This document shows positions 1 through 5,732 of a DNA stretch of 5,819 bases, in pieces. Below the pieces are notes generated by a model that did not search any database, was not told where the DNA came from, and was given only the letters and a program-made list of their open reading frames with translations. The stretch's first letter is position 1. Every line of letters starts with the position of its first letter. A program made the position numbers and the translations under genes. Source of the DNA: an uncultured bacterium (GTDB taxonomy: Bacteria > Patescibacteriota > Minisyncoccia > Phycocordibacterales > GWA1-40-21); contig CAIJXO010000107.1 in NCBI GenBank assembly GCA_903824735.1, positions 1 through 5,819 on the forward strand, read 5' to 3'.

Positions 1-834
1 AATAAGACTTGAGGCATTCTCGACTCTACCGATTAGAAATATATCATTCTGCAGTCCATAGCGTTTTATTCTCTCTTGAAGCTTCTCTCTTTTTTCACCT
101 TCTCCGATGATGATGAGCAGAGGAATAGAGGCATCATCATTTTTCTCCATCTTAAGTGAATAAAGGGCCTCAATAATGTATTTAAGTCCTTTATTTTTGT
201 GTAATTCAGAGATCGTGCCAATCCAGGTTCGCCCTCTCGTGTCCAAATCAGCCGGTAATTTTTTTAGAAGTTCGGCACGGGCCGATTCTTTATCTAGAAA
301 ATCTATTTCTTCGATGCCATTTCTGATTACGACTGTTTTACCTGAGGGTATCTGTCTTTGAGTAGCTTGAGAAACTGCAATAGTTACATCTGAAAGTTTG
401 ATGGTTATAAGGTGCAGCAGGTAGATTATTTTCTTTTGGAATTCACTTCGATCTTCATTAAAAGCCCAGTTGTGTGCGGTAAAGACAATCTTTGGCACCC
501 GAGAGATTTTACCGGCTAAAGCGCCAAGTAGTCCCATCTTTGAACTATTTAGATGAATTATATCGGGTTTTTCTTGGCGAAATATTTTTACTAGTTTGAG
601 TAGTATAAGAAAGTCTTTCCAGATTTTTACATCTCGTGTCAGATTGTCCAGGAGGATATTTTTTATCTGAGATTCTTCGAGTTTTTTCGATAAGGTTCCG
701 TCAGCCCCTAAGATGACCGAAACGTCATAGCGGTCGCGCGGTAGCGAGGTGGCTAAATCATAAACATAACGCTGTGCGCCGCCCCAAACTCCCTTAGTTA
801 TACAGTAGAGTATTTTCTTCTTGGTCACTTCCAT
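1..834 (-). CDS. GT-B fold family 4 glycosyltransferase, C-terminus cut by window edge
   Basis: Probable cytoplasmic or membrane-peripheral glycosyltransferase that moves a sugar from a nucleotide-sugar onto a growing lipid-linked glycan. The reverse strand reads without a stop from the start to position 1 (278 residues; 281 from an in-frame ATG at 843). Numbering from 843, the N-terminal Rossmann half has a GGAQRYV motif (residues 21-27), the counterpart of the GGAER motif common in GT4 enzymes, then PDIIHLNSSK (93-102) and FTAHN (121-125). The C-terminal half begins with IGTISELHKNKG (208-219) and continues with IIGEGEKREKL (245-255) and FLIGRVENA (269-277), typical of the Glycos_transf_1 nucleotide-sugar domain. 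The E-x7-E catalytic region should lie beyond the window. I prefer the start at 834 because an extended -10 box (850-842) overlaps the 843 ATG. The gene is divergent from a sugar-phosphate transferase, which supports a role in surface glycan synthesis. Acceptor and donor sugars cannot be told from sequence. Confidence 0.9.
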   Translation of the reverse strand, partial: MEVTKKKILYCITKGVWGGAQRYVYDLATSLPRDRYDVSVILGADGTLSKKLEESQIKNILLDNLTRDVKIWKDFLILLKLVKIFRQEKPDIIHLNSSKMGLLGALAGKISRVPKIVFTAHNWAFNEDRSEFQKKIIYLLHLITIKLSDVTIAVSQATQRQIPSGKTVVIRNGIEEIDFLDKESARAELLKKLPADLDTRGRTWIGTISELHKNKGLKYIIEALYSLKMEKNDDASIPLLIIIGEGEKREKLQERIKRYGLQNDIFLIGRVENASSLI

Positions 835-837
835 GAT

Positions 838-867
838 TTGCATTATAGCATTTTTTTGCTGTATACT
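838..867 (+). promoter_or_regulatory. Promoter of the sugar-phosphate transferase gene
   Basis: TTGCAT (838-843), an 18-base spacer, then TATACT (862-867) preceded directly by TG. The expected transcription start is about 874-875, only 2-3 bases before the ATG at 877, so the mRNA would be leaderless or nearly so. The -35 covers the minus-strand -10, and this -10 overlaps the minus-strand -35. The two -10 regions sit in an imperfect inverted repeat, TATAGCA (844-850) and TGCTGTATA (857-865), separated by a run of T. Confidence 0.55.
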
Positions 868-871
868 TCAG
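842..871 (-). promoter_or_regulatory. Promoter of the glycosyltransferase gene (extended -10, leaderless)
   Basis: Read on the minus strand, TGCTATAAT (850 to 842) is a perfect extended -10 element. An imperfect -35, CTGAAG (871 to 866), lies 18 bases upstream. Transcription would start about 7-8 bases after the hexamer, at 835-834, which is the A of the ATG at 834. The mRNA would therefore be leaderless, and no Shine-Dalgarno site is visible. The element occupies the same bases as the opposite-strand promoter. Confidence 0.6.
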
Positions 872-876
872 CTGTT

Positions 877-2229
877 ATGAAAGCCACCAGTCGAAAGGAG
901 CCTTGGTTATTATTTCTCGGTGATATCTTCTTTTTTATCTTTTCACTATGGCTAACGCTGTTACTTCGCTTTGGTGAGATGCCATCCCAGGCGGTCTTTA
1001 TGGAACACTTTTATCCTTTTAGCATCTTATTTGCCGTCTGGCTGGTTGTCTTTTTTATCGCTGGTCTATATGAGAAACACACCACTCTCTTCAAAAGCTA
1101 TTTACCTTCACGTCTCTTAAGCACTCAGATTTTCAACAGTTTGCTCGCTGTCACTTTCTTTTATTTGGTCCCACATTTTGGTATTACACCGAAGATTGTT
1201 CTCTTTATATATCTGCTGATTTTCTTTTTGTTTATCTTTACCTGGCGGTACTACGGACAGAATCTTTTCGGCTTGAAATCGCAGGAGAAAGCCTTGATTG
1301 TGGGAAGGGGCGAAGAAATCTATCTTCTTAAAGATGAAGTGGCGAATAATTCGCGCTACGGATTGGAGTTTGTATCGGTTTTTGATCTTGATAAGACACC
1401 GATGACAAACCTTGAGAAAAACATCACCGAAGAAATATATTCCAAAGATATAACGGTTGTGGTGATTGACCTACAAGACAAAAGCATTGATAAGAATATG
1501 CCGCAGTTTTATAATTTGCTATTTTCGAGAGTACGCTTTGTCGACATGAACAATTTGTATGAAGGAATCTTTGATCGTATACCCATTTCCCTTGTCAGTT
1601 ACAATTGGTTTCTAGAAAATGTCTCAGTCACTCCGAATACCTCATACGACCTCTTTAGGCGATTAGAGGATATTGTCGTCTCGTTTATTTTCGGTGTTGT
1701 ATCTTTGGTCTTTTATCCTTTCATCATACTGGCAATTAAGATTGAGGACGGTGGTGACATATTCATCGTACAAAACCGTGTCGGTAAGAATAATGTGCCA
1801 ATAAAAATCCTAAAGTTTCGTACGATGAGTTTTAATGATAATGAGGAAATTTCAAAAGACAAAATAAAAAACCAAATCACCGCTGTTGGGCGTTTCCTTC
1901 GTAAAAGTCGTCTAGATGAACTACCCCAACTATGGAATGTCTTCACTGGGGAACTGTCCCTTATTGGTCCACGTCCAGAATTACCAGCTTTGGCTCAAAT
2001 CTACGAGAAGGAAGTTCCTTATTATAATGTCCGACACTTGATCCAGCCTGGTCTATCAGGCTGGGCACAGCTTTACCACAATCGTCATCCACATCAAGGT
2101 CTAGATACGGTTGAAACGAAGAACAAACTATCTTACGATCTCTATTATCTTAAACATCGGTCATTATTTTTAGACTTGCAAATTGCTTTAAAGACGGTCA
2201 AGACACTCTTGTCTAGAACGGGGAAATGA
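877..2229 (+). CDS. Polyprenyl-phosphate sugar-phosphate transferase (initiating glycosyltransferase, WbaP/CpsE type)
   Basis: Membrane enzyme expected to transfer a sugar-1-phosphate from a UDP-sugar to undecaprenyl phosphate, the first step of exopolysaccharide, O-antigen or glycoprotein glycan assembly. The 450-residue length fits the long subfamily. It has four N-terminal membrane segments (about 11-30, 45-63, 83-101, 106-124), then a soluble Rossmann-like middle domain beginning ALIVGRGEE (139-147), then the bacterial sugar transferase domain from about 260. That domain shows the re-entrant hydrophobic helix (265-286), KIEDGGDIF (288-296), QNRVG (299-303), KFRTM (313-317), the catalytic Asp-Glu pair in SRLDELPQLWNV (D347, E348), and GPRPE (364-368). 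A GLSGWAQ motif follows. I chose the start at 877 because a -10 box ends at 867; the longer TTG start at 838 would lie inside the promoter. The stop overlaps an ATG in the secD frame. The sugar carried (galactose, glucose, a diacetamido sugar) cannot be inferred safely. Confidence 0.93.
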   Translation: MKATSRKEPWLLFLGDIFFFIFSLWLTLLLRFGEMPSQAVFMEHFYPFSILFAVWLVVFFIAGLYEKHTTLFKSYLPSRLLSTQIFNSLLAVTFFYLVPHFGITPKIVLFIYLLIFFLFIFTWRYYGQNLFGLKSQEKALIVGRGEEIYLLKDEVANNSRYGLEFVSVFDLDKTPMTNLEKNITEEIYSKDITVVVIDLQDKSIDKNMPQFYNLLFSRVRFVDMNNLYEGIFDRIPISLVSYNWFLENVSVTPNTSYDLFRRLEDIVVSFIFGVVSLVFYPFIILAIKIEDGGDIFIVQNRVGKNNVPIKILKFRTMSFNDNEEISKDKIKNQITAVGRFLRKSRLDELPQLWNVFTGELSLIGPRPELPALAQIYEKEVPYYNVRHLIQPGLSGWAQLYHNRHPHQGLDTVETKNKLSYDLYYLKHRSLFLDLQIALKTVKTLLSRTGK

Positions 2230-2236
2230 GTATAAT
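2209..2236 (+). promoter_or_regulatory. secD promoter inside the 3' end of the sugar-transferase gene
   Basis: TTGTCT (2209-2214), a 16-base spacer, then TATAAT (2231-2236). The predicted start, 7-8 bases downstream, falls at 2243-2244, the A of an ATG, giving a leaderless secD mRNA. The 11-mer ATGAGTATAAT (2226-2236) recurs exactly at 5701-5711, with the same 16-base spacer from its -35. Confidence 0.6.
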
Positions 2237-2243
2237 AGTCTCT

Positions 2244-3569
2244 ATGTTTAAAAGACGATTTTGGGCTTTAATACTCTTGGTTTTAGCAGCACTTGTCGGG
2301 TATTTTGTTTATTCAACTAACAGCGCCGATTCTAAGCATAATTTTAAGCTTGGTCTGGATTTGAATGGTGGTATTGAGCTTATATATAAAGCTGATACGA
2401 GTGGTATCGCGGCGGCTGATATTGCTGGTAAGATGAACTCACTTAAAGATCTGATCGAGAAGAGAGTGAATGTCTTTGGTGTTTCCGAACCGATTATTCA
2501 AGTCGAGAAGGTTGGCTTGGTTGGTAGCAATGCGGTTCAGCAGTTGGTAGTTGATTTACCTGGACAGACCGATATTGCTGGAGCGATTGCCCAAGTTGGT
2601 AAGACTTACGTCCTTGAATTTAGATTCCCAAGCGAAGAACTTGAAAAATCTACAAGCACTCTTGATGTTACCACCAAAGATTTTGAAGCAACTGGTTTGA
2701 CCGGTGCCTTACTTGAAAAGGCGACACTCGAGTTTGATAGTAATACTGGTGCTCCGACTGTCGCTCTGCAATTCAATAAAGAGGGTGCTGATTTGTTTGC
2801 CAAGATAACTCGCGAGAATGTCGGCCGTCGCTTGGCGATTTTCCTTGATGGCGATATTAAATCCATGCCGGTTATTCGTGAGGAAATTACTGGGGGCAAA
2901 GCCTCGATTTCTGGTGGCTTTGTCGGCTCTGAAGGTATCAAAGAAGCCAAAGATTTGGTCAACAACCTGAACCTCGGCGCACTCCCAATACCAATCGAGC
3001 TGATCTCGACTCAGAGTGTCGGTGCTTCTCTTGGTACTGAAGCCGTTCGAGCTAGTACCCACGCTGGTCTCTGGGCCTTTATTGTGATCGCCCTGTTCCT
3101 AATCATTTGGTATCGTTTACCTGGTCTTTTGGCGGTTATTTCCTTAGCTATTTACACTGCTATCAACTTAGCATTATTTAAATTGATTCCTGTCACTCTA
3201 ACTGCGGCTGGTATTGCCGGCTTTATCTTGTCCCTTGGTATGGCGGTGGATGCAAACATTTTGATTTTCGAAAGAATGAAAGAAGAGCTAGCTCGTGGCC
3301 GTGAACTTGGCGATGCAATTAAAGAGGGCTTTGCTCGCGCCTGGTTATCAATCCGCGATAGCAACACTTCAAGTATTATCACCGCGATTATCCTCTATGC
3401 CTTCTCCAGCACCCCAGTAGTCAAAGGTTTTGCCTTGGTCTTTGGTCTTGGTGTTATTGTCTCAATGTTCACCGCAATTACCGCTTCACGTACTTTACTT
3501 TTGGCGATTAAACATGATCATGCTGGAAGGGTCATAAAATTTTTATTCCATAATGGCGCAAGTAAATAA
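2244..3569 (+). CDS. secD: Protein translocase subunit SecD
   Basis: Inner-membrane partner of SecYEG that, with SecF, uses the proton gradient to pull exported proteins across the membrane. From ATG 2244 the protein has 441 residues, shorter than E. coli SecD (about 615) but within the range of compact bacterial forms. It has an N-terminal membrane helix (6-24), the conserved FKLGLDLNGGIEL (34-46), a periplasmic P1 region with LVVDLPGQTD (101-110), and a six-helix RND-type core starting near 272. SLGMAVDANILIFERMKEE (330-348) carries the Asp (D336) that corresponds to the proton-relay Asp519 of E. coli SecD. RDSNTSSIITAII (371-383) is also family-typical. An upstream in-frame ATG at 2226 would give 447 residues and overlap the previous stop as ATGA, but it lies in the -10 region and has no proper Shine-Dalgarno spacing. 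secF follows after six bases. Confidence 0.96.
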   Translation: MFKRRFWALILLVLAALVGYFVYSTNSADSKHNFKLGLDLNGGIELIYKADTSGIAAADIAGKMNSLKDLIEKRVNVFGVSEPIIQVEKVGLVGSNAVQQLVVDLPGQTDIAGAIAQVGKTYVLEFRFPSEELEKSTSTLDVTTKDFEATGLTGALLEKATLEFDSNTGAPTVALQFNKEGADLFAKITRENVGRRLAIFLDGDIKSMPVIREEITGGKASISGGFVGSEGIKEAKDLVNNLNLGALPIPIELISTQSVGASLGTEAVRASTHAGLWAFIVIALFLIIWYRLPGLLAVISLAIYTAINLALFKLIPVTLTAAGIAGFILSLGMAVDANILIFERMKEELARGRELGDAIKEGFARAWLSIRDSNTSSIITAIILYAFSSTPVVKGFALVFGLGVIVSMFTAITASRTLLLAIKHDHAGRVIKFLFHNGASK

Positions 3570-3575
3570 AAATAT

Positions 3576-4490
3576 ATGTTTATCATAAAAAACAGAAAAA
3601 TATTCTATATCTTCTCAGCGATTCTTATCCTCGTTTCGATTCTCTCACTTTCCATCTGGCATCTAGAAGTCGGTATCGATTTTAAGGGTGGGTCAGTGAT
3701 TCAAATTGGTTACGTCGATAGTAAACCAGAAACTGCAATTATACAGAAAAATATTTCTGAGCTTGCTCAGACTATTTCTCTCGGTTCGTATGTTTTGCAG
3801 GCGGTCGGGGACACGGATTATTCTATCAAGTCTCGTCTAGTCTCTGATAAAGAAAGACAGCAGATTGAGAACGCTTTCTCAAATAACGGCGCTAATAAGA
3901 TTGAGGTTAAGAAAGTAAACTCGATTGGTCCGTTGATTGGTAAAGAAGCAGCTCAAAAAGCCATCATTTCTATCATCCTGGTCATTCTTTGTATCGTCCT
4001 TTTCATTACTTTTGTATTTAGAAAAGTTTCTAAGCCGGTTTCAAGCTGGAAGTATGGTCTCATGGCCATTGTCGCTTTAGCTCACGACGTCATTATACCG
4101 ATGGGAGTATTCTCGATTCTTGGACATTATTTAGGTTATGAAGTGGACACTTTGTTCGTAACAGCATTGCTCGTCGTCCTTGGTTTCTCGATTCACGATA
4201 CTATTGTCGTCTACGACCGAATTCGCGAAAACCTAAATATTTCAAATAAAGAAAATGATCGCAAAAGTTTTGAGATCATCGTCGGTGAAAGCGTTCGTCA
4301 AACTTTCGTTCGGTCAATCAACACCTCGATGACCACCATCTTGGCCCTAATCGTTCTTTACTTCCTCGGCGCCGCCGCTACCAAACACTTTGCTCTCGCT
4401 CTTATCATTGGTGTGGCTGTTGGTACTTATTCTTCAATCTTTATTGCCTCAGCATTACTTGTGACTATTGAGAAGTTTAAGAAAGCCTAG
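3576..4490 (+). CDS. secF: Protein translocase subunit SecF
   Basis: Forms the SecDF complex with the upstream product in the cytoplasmic membrane and assists late steps of Sec export. At 304 residues it is the usual size for stand-alone SecF. It has an N-terminal helix (about 10-28), the signature VGIDFKGGS (32-40), a small periplasmic domain, NSIGPLIGKEA (115-125) leading into the second helix (127-147), and a five-helix core. GFSIHDTIVVYDRIREN (203-219) is the conserved SecF motif with D208, D214, R215 and R217. RSINTSMTT (246-254) and a final helix with GTYSSIFIASALL (283-295) complete the fold. Only six bases separate it from secD, and I see no Shine-Dalgarno site or close -10 box, so it is probably expressed by co-transcription and coupling with secD. 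Identification is firm. Confidence 0.96.
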   Translation: MFIIKNRKIFYIFSAILILVSILSLSIWHLEVGIDFKGGSVIQIGYVDSKPETAIIQKNISELAQTISLGSYVLQAVGDTDYSIKSRLVSDKERQQIENAFSNNGANKIEVKKVNSIGPLIGKEAAQKAIISIILVILCIVLFITFVFRKVSKPVSSWKYGLMAIVALAHDVIIPMGVFSILGHYLGYEVDTLFVTALLVVLGFSIHDTIVVYDRIRENLNISNKENDRKSFEIIVGESVRQTFVRSINTSMTTILALIVLYFLGAAATKHFALALIIGVAVGTYSSIFIASALLVTIEKFKKA

Positions 4491-4498
4491 TCTTTCTT
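4479..4498 (+). terminator. Weak hairpin spanning the secF stop codon
   Basis: AAGAAAG (4479-4485) pairs with CTTTCTT (4492-4498) around a six-base loop that contains the secF TAG. The stem has seven pairs, only two of them G-C, and no T-tract follows. It may slow or end transcription weakly, or it may be chance. Confidence 0.25.
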
Positions 4499-4516
4499 GA
4501 CCGAACCTCGGGTGAT

Positions 4517-4525
4517 TTATCCACA
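4517..4525 (+). promoter_or_regulatory. Single perfect DnaA-box consensus 9-mer
   Basis: TTATCCACA matches the strict bacterial DnaA-box consensus (TTATNCACA). It lies in the gap between secF and the coiled-coil gene, just upstream of that gene's promoter. One box without neighbours, an AT-rich unwinding stretch or dnaA/dnaN nearby does not make an origin. It could be an isolated DnaA regulatory or titration site, or chance; for a given 9-mer I would expect about 0.04 occurrences on both strands of a window this long. Confidence 0.4.
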
Positions 4526-4546
4526 CTAGATTAATTGTGGTATTTT
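4521..4546 (+). terminator. Possible weak intrinsic terminator of secDF
   Basis: CCACA (4521-4525) can pair with TGTGG (4536-4540) across a ten-base loop, followed by TATTTT (4541-4546). The five-pair stem is short and the T-tract interrupted, so the terminator would be weak. Its left arm is the end of the DnaA-box sequence, and its right arm is the candidate -35 of the next gene, so the hairpin could instead be incidental or an operator-like dyad. Confidence 0.3.
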
Positions 4547-4564
4547 AACTAATGGGTGTAGAAT
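4535..4564 (+). promoter_or_regulatory. Promoter of the coiled-coil/methyltransferase pair (leaderless)
   Basis: TAGAAT (4559-4564), preceded directly by TG, is a good -10. TTGTGG (4535-4540), 18 bases upstream, is a partial -35. The expected start, seven bases past the hexamer, is 4571, exactly the A of the start codon. A more upstream TTGACC (4497-4502) has no acceptable -10 at 16-18 bases. Confidence 0.5.
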
Positions 4565-4570
4565 TAGGGC

Positions 4571-4906
4571 ATGAAAAAAATTAACCAAAAAATGACTCTT
4601 GAAGATAAGGTTGATGGACTTTCGGGTACAGTGGGAAAGCTAGCATCCACTGTTGATGGATTGTCGGGAACAGTAGGAAAGTTGGCGACGATGGTTGAGG
4701 ATTTGGCTGTGAAGATGAATAAGCGGTTTGACTTCATTGATCAGAAGTTTGATGGAGTGGGCCAGCAATTTGAGTCTTTAGCGGAAAGAATTGACAAGAG
4801 AATTGATGGTCTTGAATTGACAATGAACCATCGTTTTGACGAAGTTGGAAGCCGACTAACCTCCGTAGAGGGTAGAACTAGGGCTCTGGAATTAAAAAGA
4901 AGTTAA
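4571..4906 (+). CDS. Small coiled-coil protein with internal 14-residue repeats, function unknown
   Basis: A 111-residue soluble protein with no signal peptide or membrane segment. After a short basic N-terminus it is almost entirely heptad-like. VDGLSGTVGKLAS/T repeats twice back to back (residues 14-27 and 28-41), and VEDLAVKM starts a degenerate third unit at 42. The second half alternates RFD, KFD, RID and RFD steps (about 51-53, 58-60, 77-79, 88-90), a spacing seen in many short bacterial coiled-coil proteins. There is no cysteine or catalytic-looking motif. It most likely forms a homo-oligomeric rod or a scaffold for a partner; similar-looking proteins are common in Patescibacteria, but I do not recognise a named family. 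The start follows from the -10 box at 4559-4564. The methyltransferase ATG comes immediately after its TAA with no gap, so the two are probably expressed together. Existence of the gene is well supported; its role is not. Confidence 0.8.
   Translation: MKKINQKMTLEDKVDGLSGTVGKLASTVDGLSGTVGKLATMVEDLAVKMNKRFDFIDQKFDGVGQQFESLAERIDKRIDGLELTMNHRFDEVGSRLTSVEGRTRALELKRS
4610..4693 (+). repeat. 42-base in-frame tandem duplication
   Basis: Two adjacent 42-base units (4610-4651 and 4652-4693) encode the same 14-residue segment except for its last two residues. They differ mostly at silent third or first codon positions (for example ggactt versus ggattg), which points to an old duplication kept at the protein level. 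A shortened, diverged third unit begins at 4694 (GTTGAGGATTTGGCT). Confidence 0.8.
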
Positions 4907-5680
4907 ATGCCTAAAAAAGACACATCATGGGGTGGAGTAGCCGACTGGTACAATGAGCTATTGAATTCAACTGGTACATACCAGAAGGAATTAATCTTGC
5001 CTAACATTTTACGGCTAATGGACGTGAAGGAGGGGGAGTGGATTTTTGATCTTGCTTGTGGGCAAGGTTTTTTCTCACGTAAATTTGAAGAGGTAGGCGC
5101 AAATGTCGTTGGTTCGGACATTTCTTCAGAACTTATCGCTGTAGCCCAAAAAACCGCTCCGAAGGAAGCCTATTTTCACGTTAGTCCGTCAGACGACATC
5201 TCGTTTGAAAAAGACGAATCTTTTGATAAGGTGGTTTGTATTCTCGCACTTCAGAATATTGAAAATTTGATTGGTACAATGAAAGAGGCGGCGCGAATAC
5301 TTAAAAAAGGAGGGAGATTTTTCATTGTTTTAAATCATCCCGCGTTTCGTAATCCCAAGAATACCAGCTGGGGTTTTGATGAGACAACCAAGACTCAGTA
5401 TCGTCGAGTGGACGCTTATCTTTCGGAGTCTAAGACTGAAATCGATATGGCGCCAGGGTCAGACCCCTCGACAAAGCTCGGGGCAAGCAAGAAGGTAACG
5501 GTTTCTTTTCATCGACCACTTCAGGTTTATTTCAAAGCTTTAGTAAAAAACGGCTTTTTAATCGGTCGCCTCGAAGAGTGGAATTCCCACAAGAAAAGTG
5601 AGGCAGGGCCACGCCAAAAAGCGGAGGATAAAGCCCGCCAGGAGATACCCCTATTCCTTGTGATTGAAGCCATTAAATAG
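4907..5680 (+). CDS. Class I SAM-dependent methyltransferase, substrate unknown
   Basis: Predicted cytosolic methyltransferase of the UbiE/Methyltransf_11 type, 257 residues. The SAM-binding core is clear: motif I IFDLACGQGFFSRKF (46-60) with the glycine loop, acidic D71 at the end of strand 2 (VVGSDIS, 67-73), the motif IV region FDKVVCILALQNIEN (106-120), and ARILKKGGRFFIVLNHP (129-145), the usual post-motif strand and turn. After the core, SWGFDETTKTQYRRVDAYL (154-172) and FHRPLQVYFKALVKNGF (201-217) form a C-terminal substrate or lid section. The product is not a recognisable rRNA or quinone enzyme from these motifs, so I give no gene symbol. The start abuts the TAA of the coiled-coil gene, and AGAAG (4898-4902), four bases upstream, may be a weak Shine-Dalgarno site; translation is probably coupled. 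No terminator is seen before the next promoter at 5684. Confidence 0.88.
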   Translation: MPKKDTSWGGVADWYNELLNSTGTYQKELILPNILRLMDVKEGEWIFDLACGQGFFSRKFEEVGANVVGSDISSELIAVAQKTAPKEAYFHVSPSDDISFEKDESFDKVVCILALQNIENLIGTMKEAARILKKGGRFFIVLNHPAFRNPKNTSWGFDETTKTQYRRVDAYLSESKTEIDMAPGSDPSTKLGASKKVTVSFHRPLQVYFKALVKNGFLIGRLEEWNSHKKSEAGPRQKAEDKARQEIPLFLVIEAIK

Positions 5681-5683
5681 CGC

Positions 5684-5711
5684 TTGACTTCTCTTTTGCT
5701 ATGAGTATAAT
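5684..5711 (+). promoter_or_regulatory. Strong sigma70-type promoter facing the 23S-like sequence
   Basis: TTGACT (5684-5689, five of six to consensus), a 16-base spacer, then a consensus TATAAT (5706-5711). It begins four bases after the methyltransferase stop. The expected start is about 5718. Unlike the other promoters here, no start codon follows at the leaderless distance. The next recognisable sequence is the 23S rRNA-like segment, so the product is probably a non-coding RNA. Confidence 0.65.
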
Positions 5712-5732
5712 GGACACCACTGTTTAGTTATC

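Noticed and set aside
176..361. 61-residue plus-strand open frame
   Set aside because: It lies wholly inside the minus-strand glycosyltransferase, whose conserved motifs occupy the opposite strand here; no promoter or family similarity.
838..876. 13-codon N-terminal extension of the sugar transferase from a TTG start
   Set aside because: The stretch is the divergent promoter itself (TTGCAT and TATACT), the predicted transcript starts near 874, and the added residues are not family-like.
1713..1946. 77-residue minus-strand open frame
   Set aside because: Shadow of the sugar-transferase catalytic domain; no motif or initiation signal.
2227..2229. Possible TGA recoding (Gracilibacteria/SR1 code)
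   Set aside because: The sugar-transferase homology is complete at this TGA, a TAA follows two codons later in frame (2233-2235), and Trp is encoded by TGG; the standard reading explains everything.
2606..3382. Three minus-strand open frames (2606-2965, 2709-3062, 3152-3382)
   Set aside because: They are antisense to the conserved core of secD, overlap each other and show no recognisable domain.
4491..4570. Replication origin suggested by the DnaA box
   Set aside because: Only one box, no second copy nearby, no long AT-rich unwinding element, and no dnaA, dnaN or rpmH in the window.
4903..5121. 72-residue minus-strand open frame
   Set aside because: Shadow of the methyltransferase N-terminus including SAM motif I on the plus strand.
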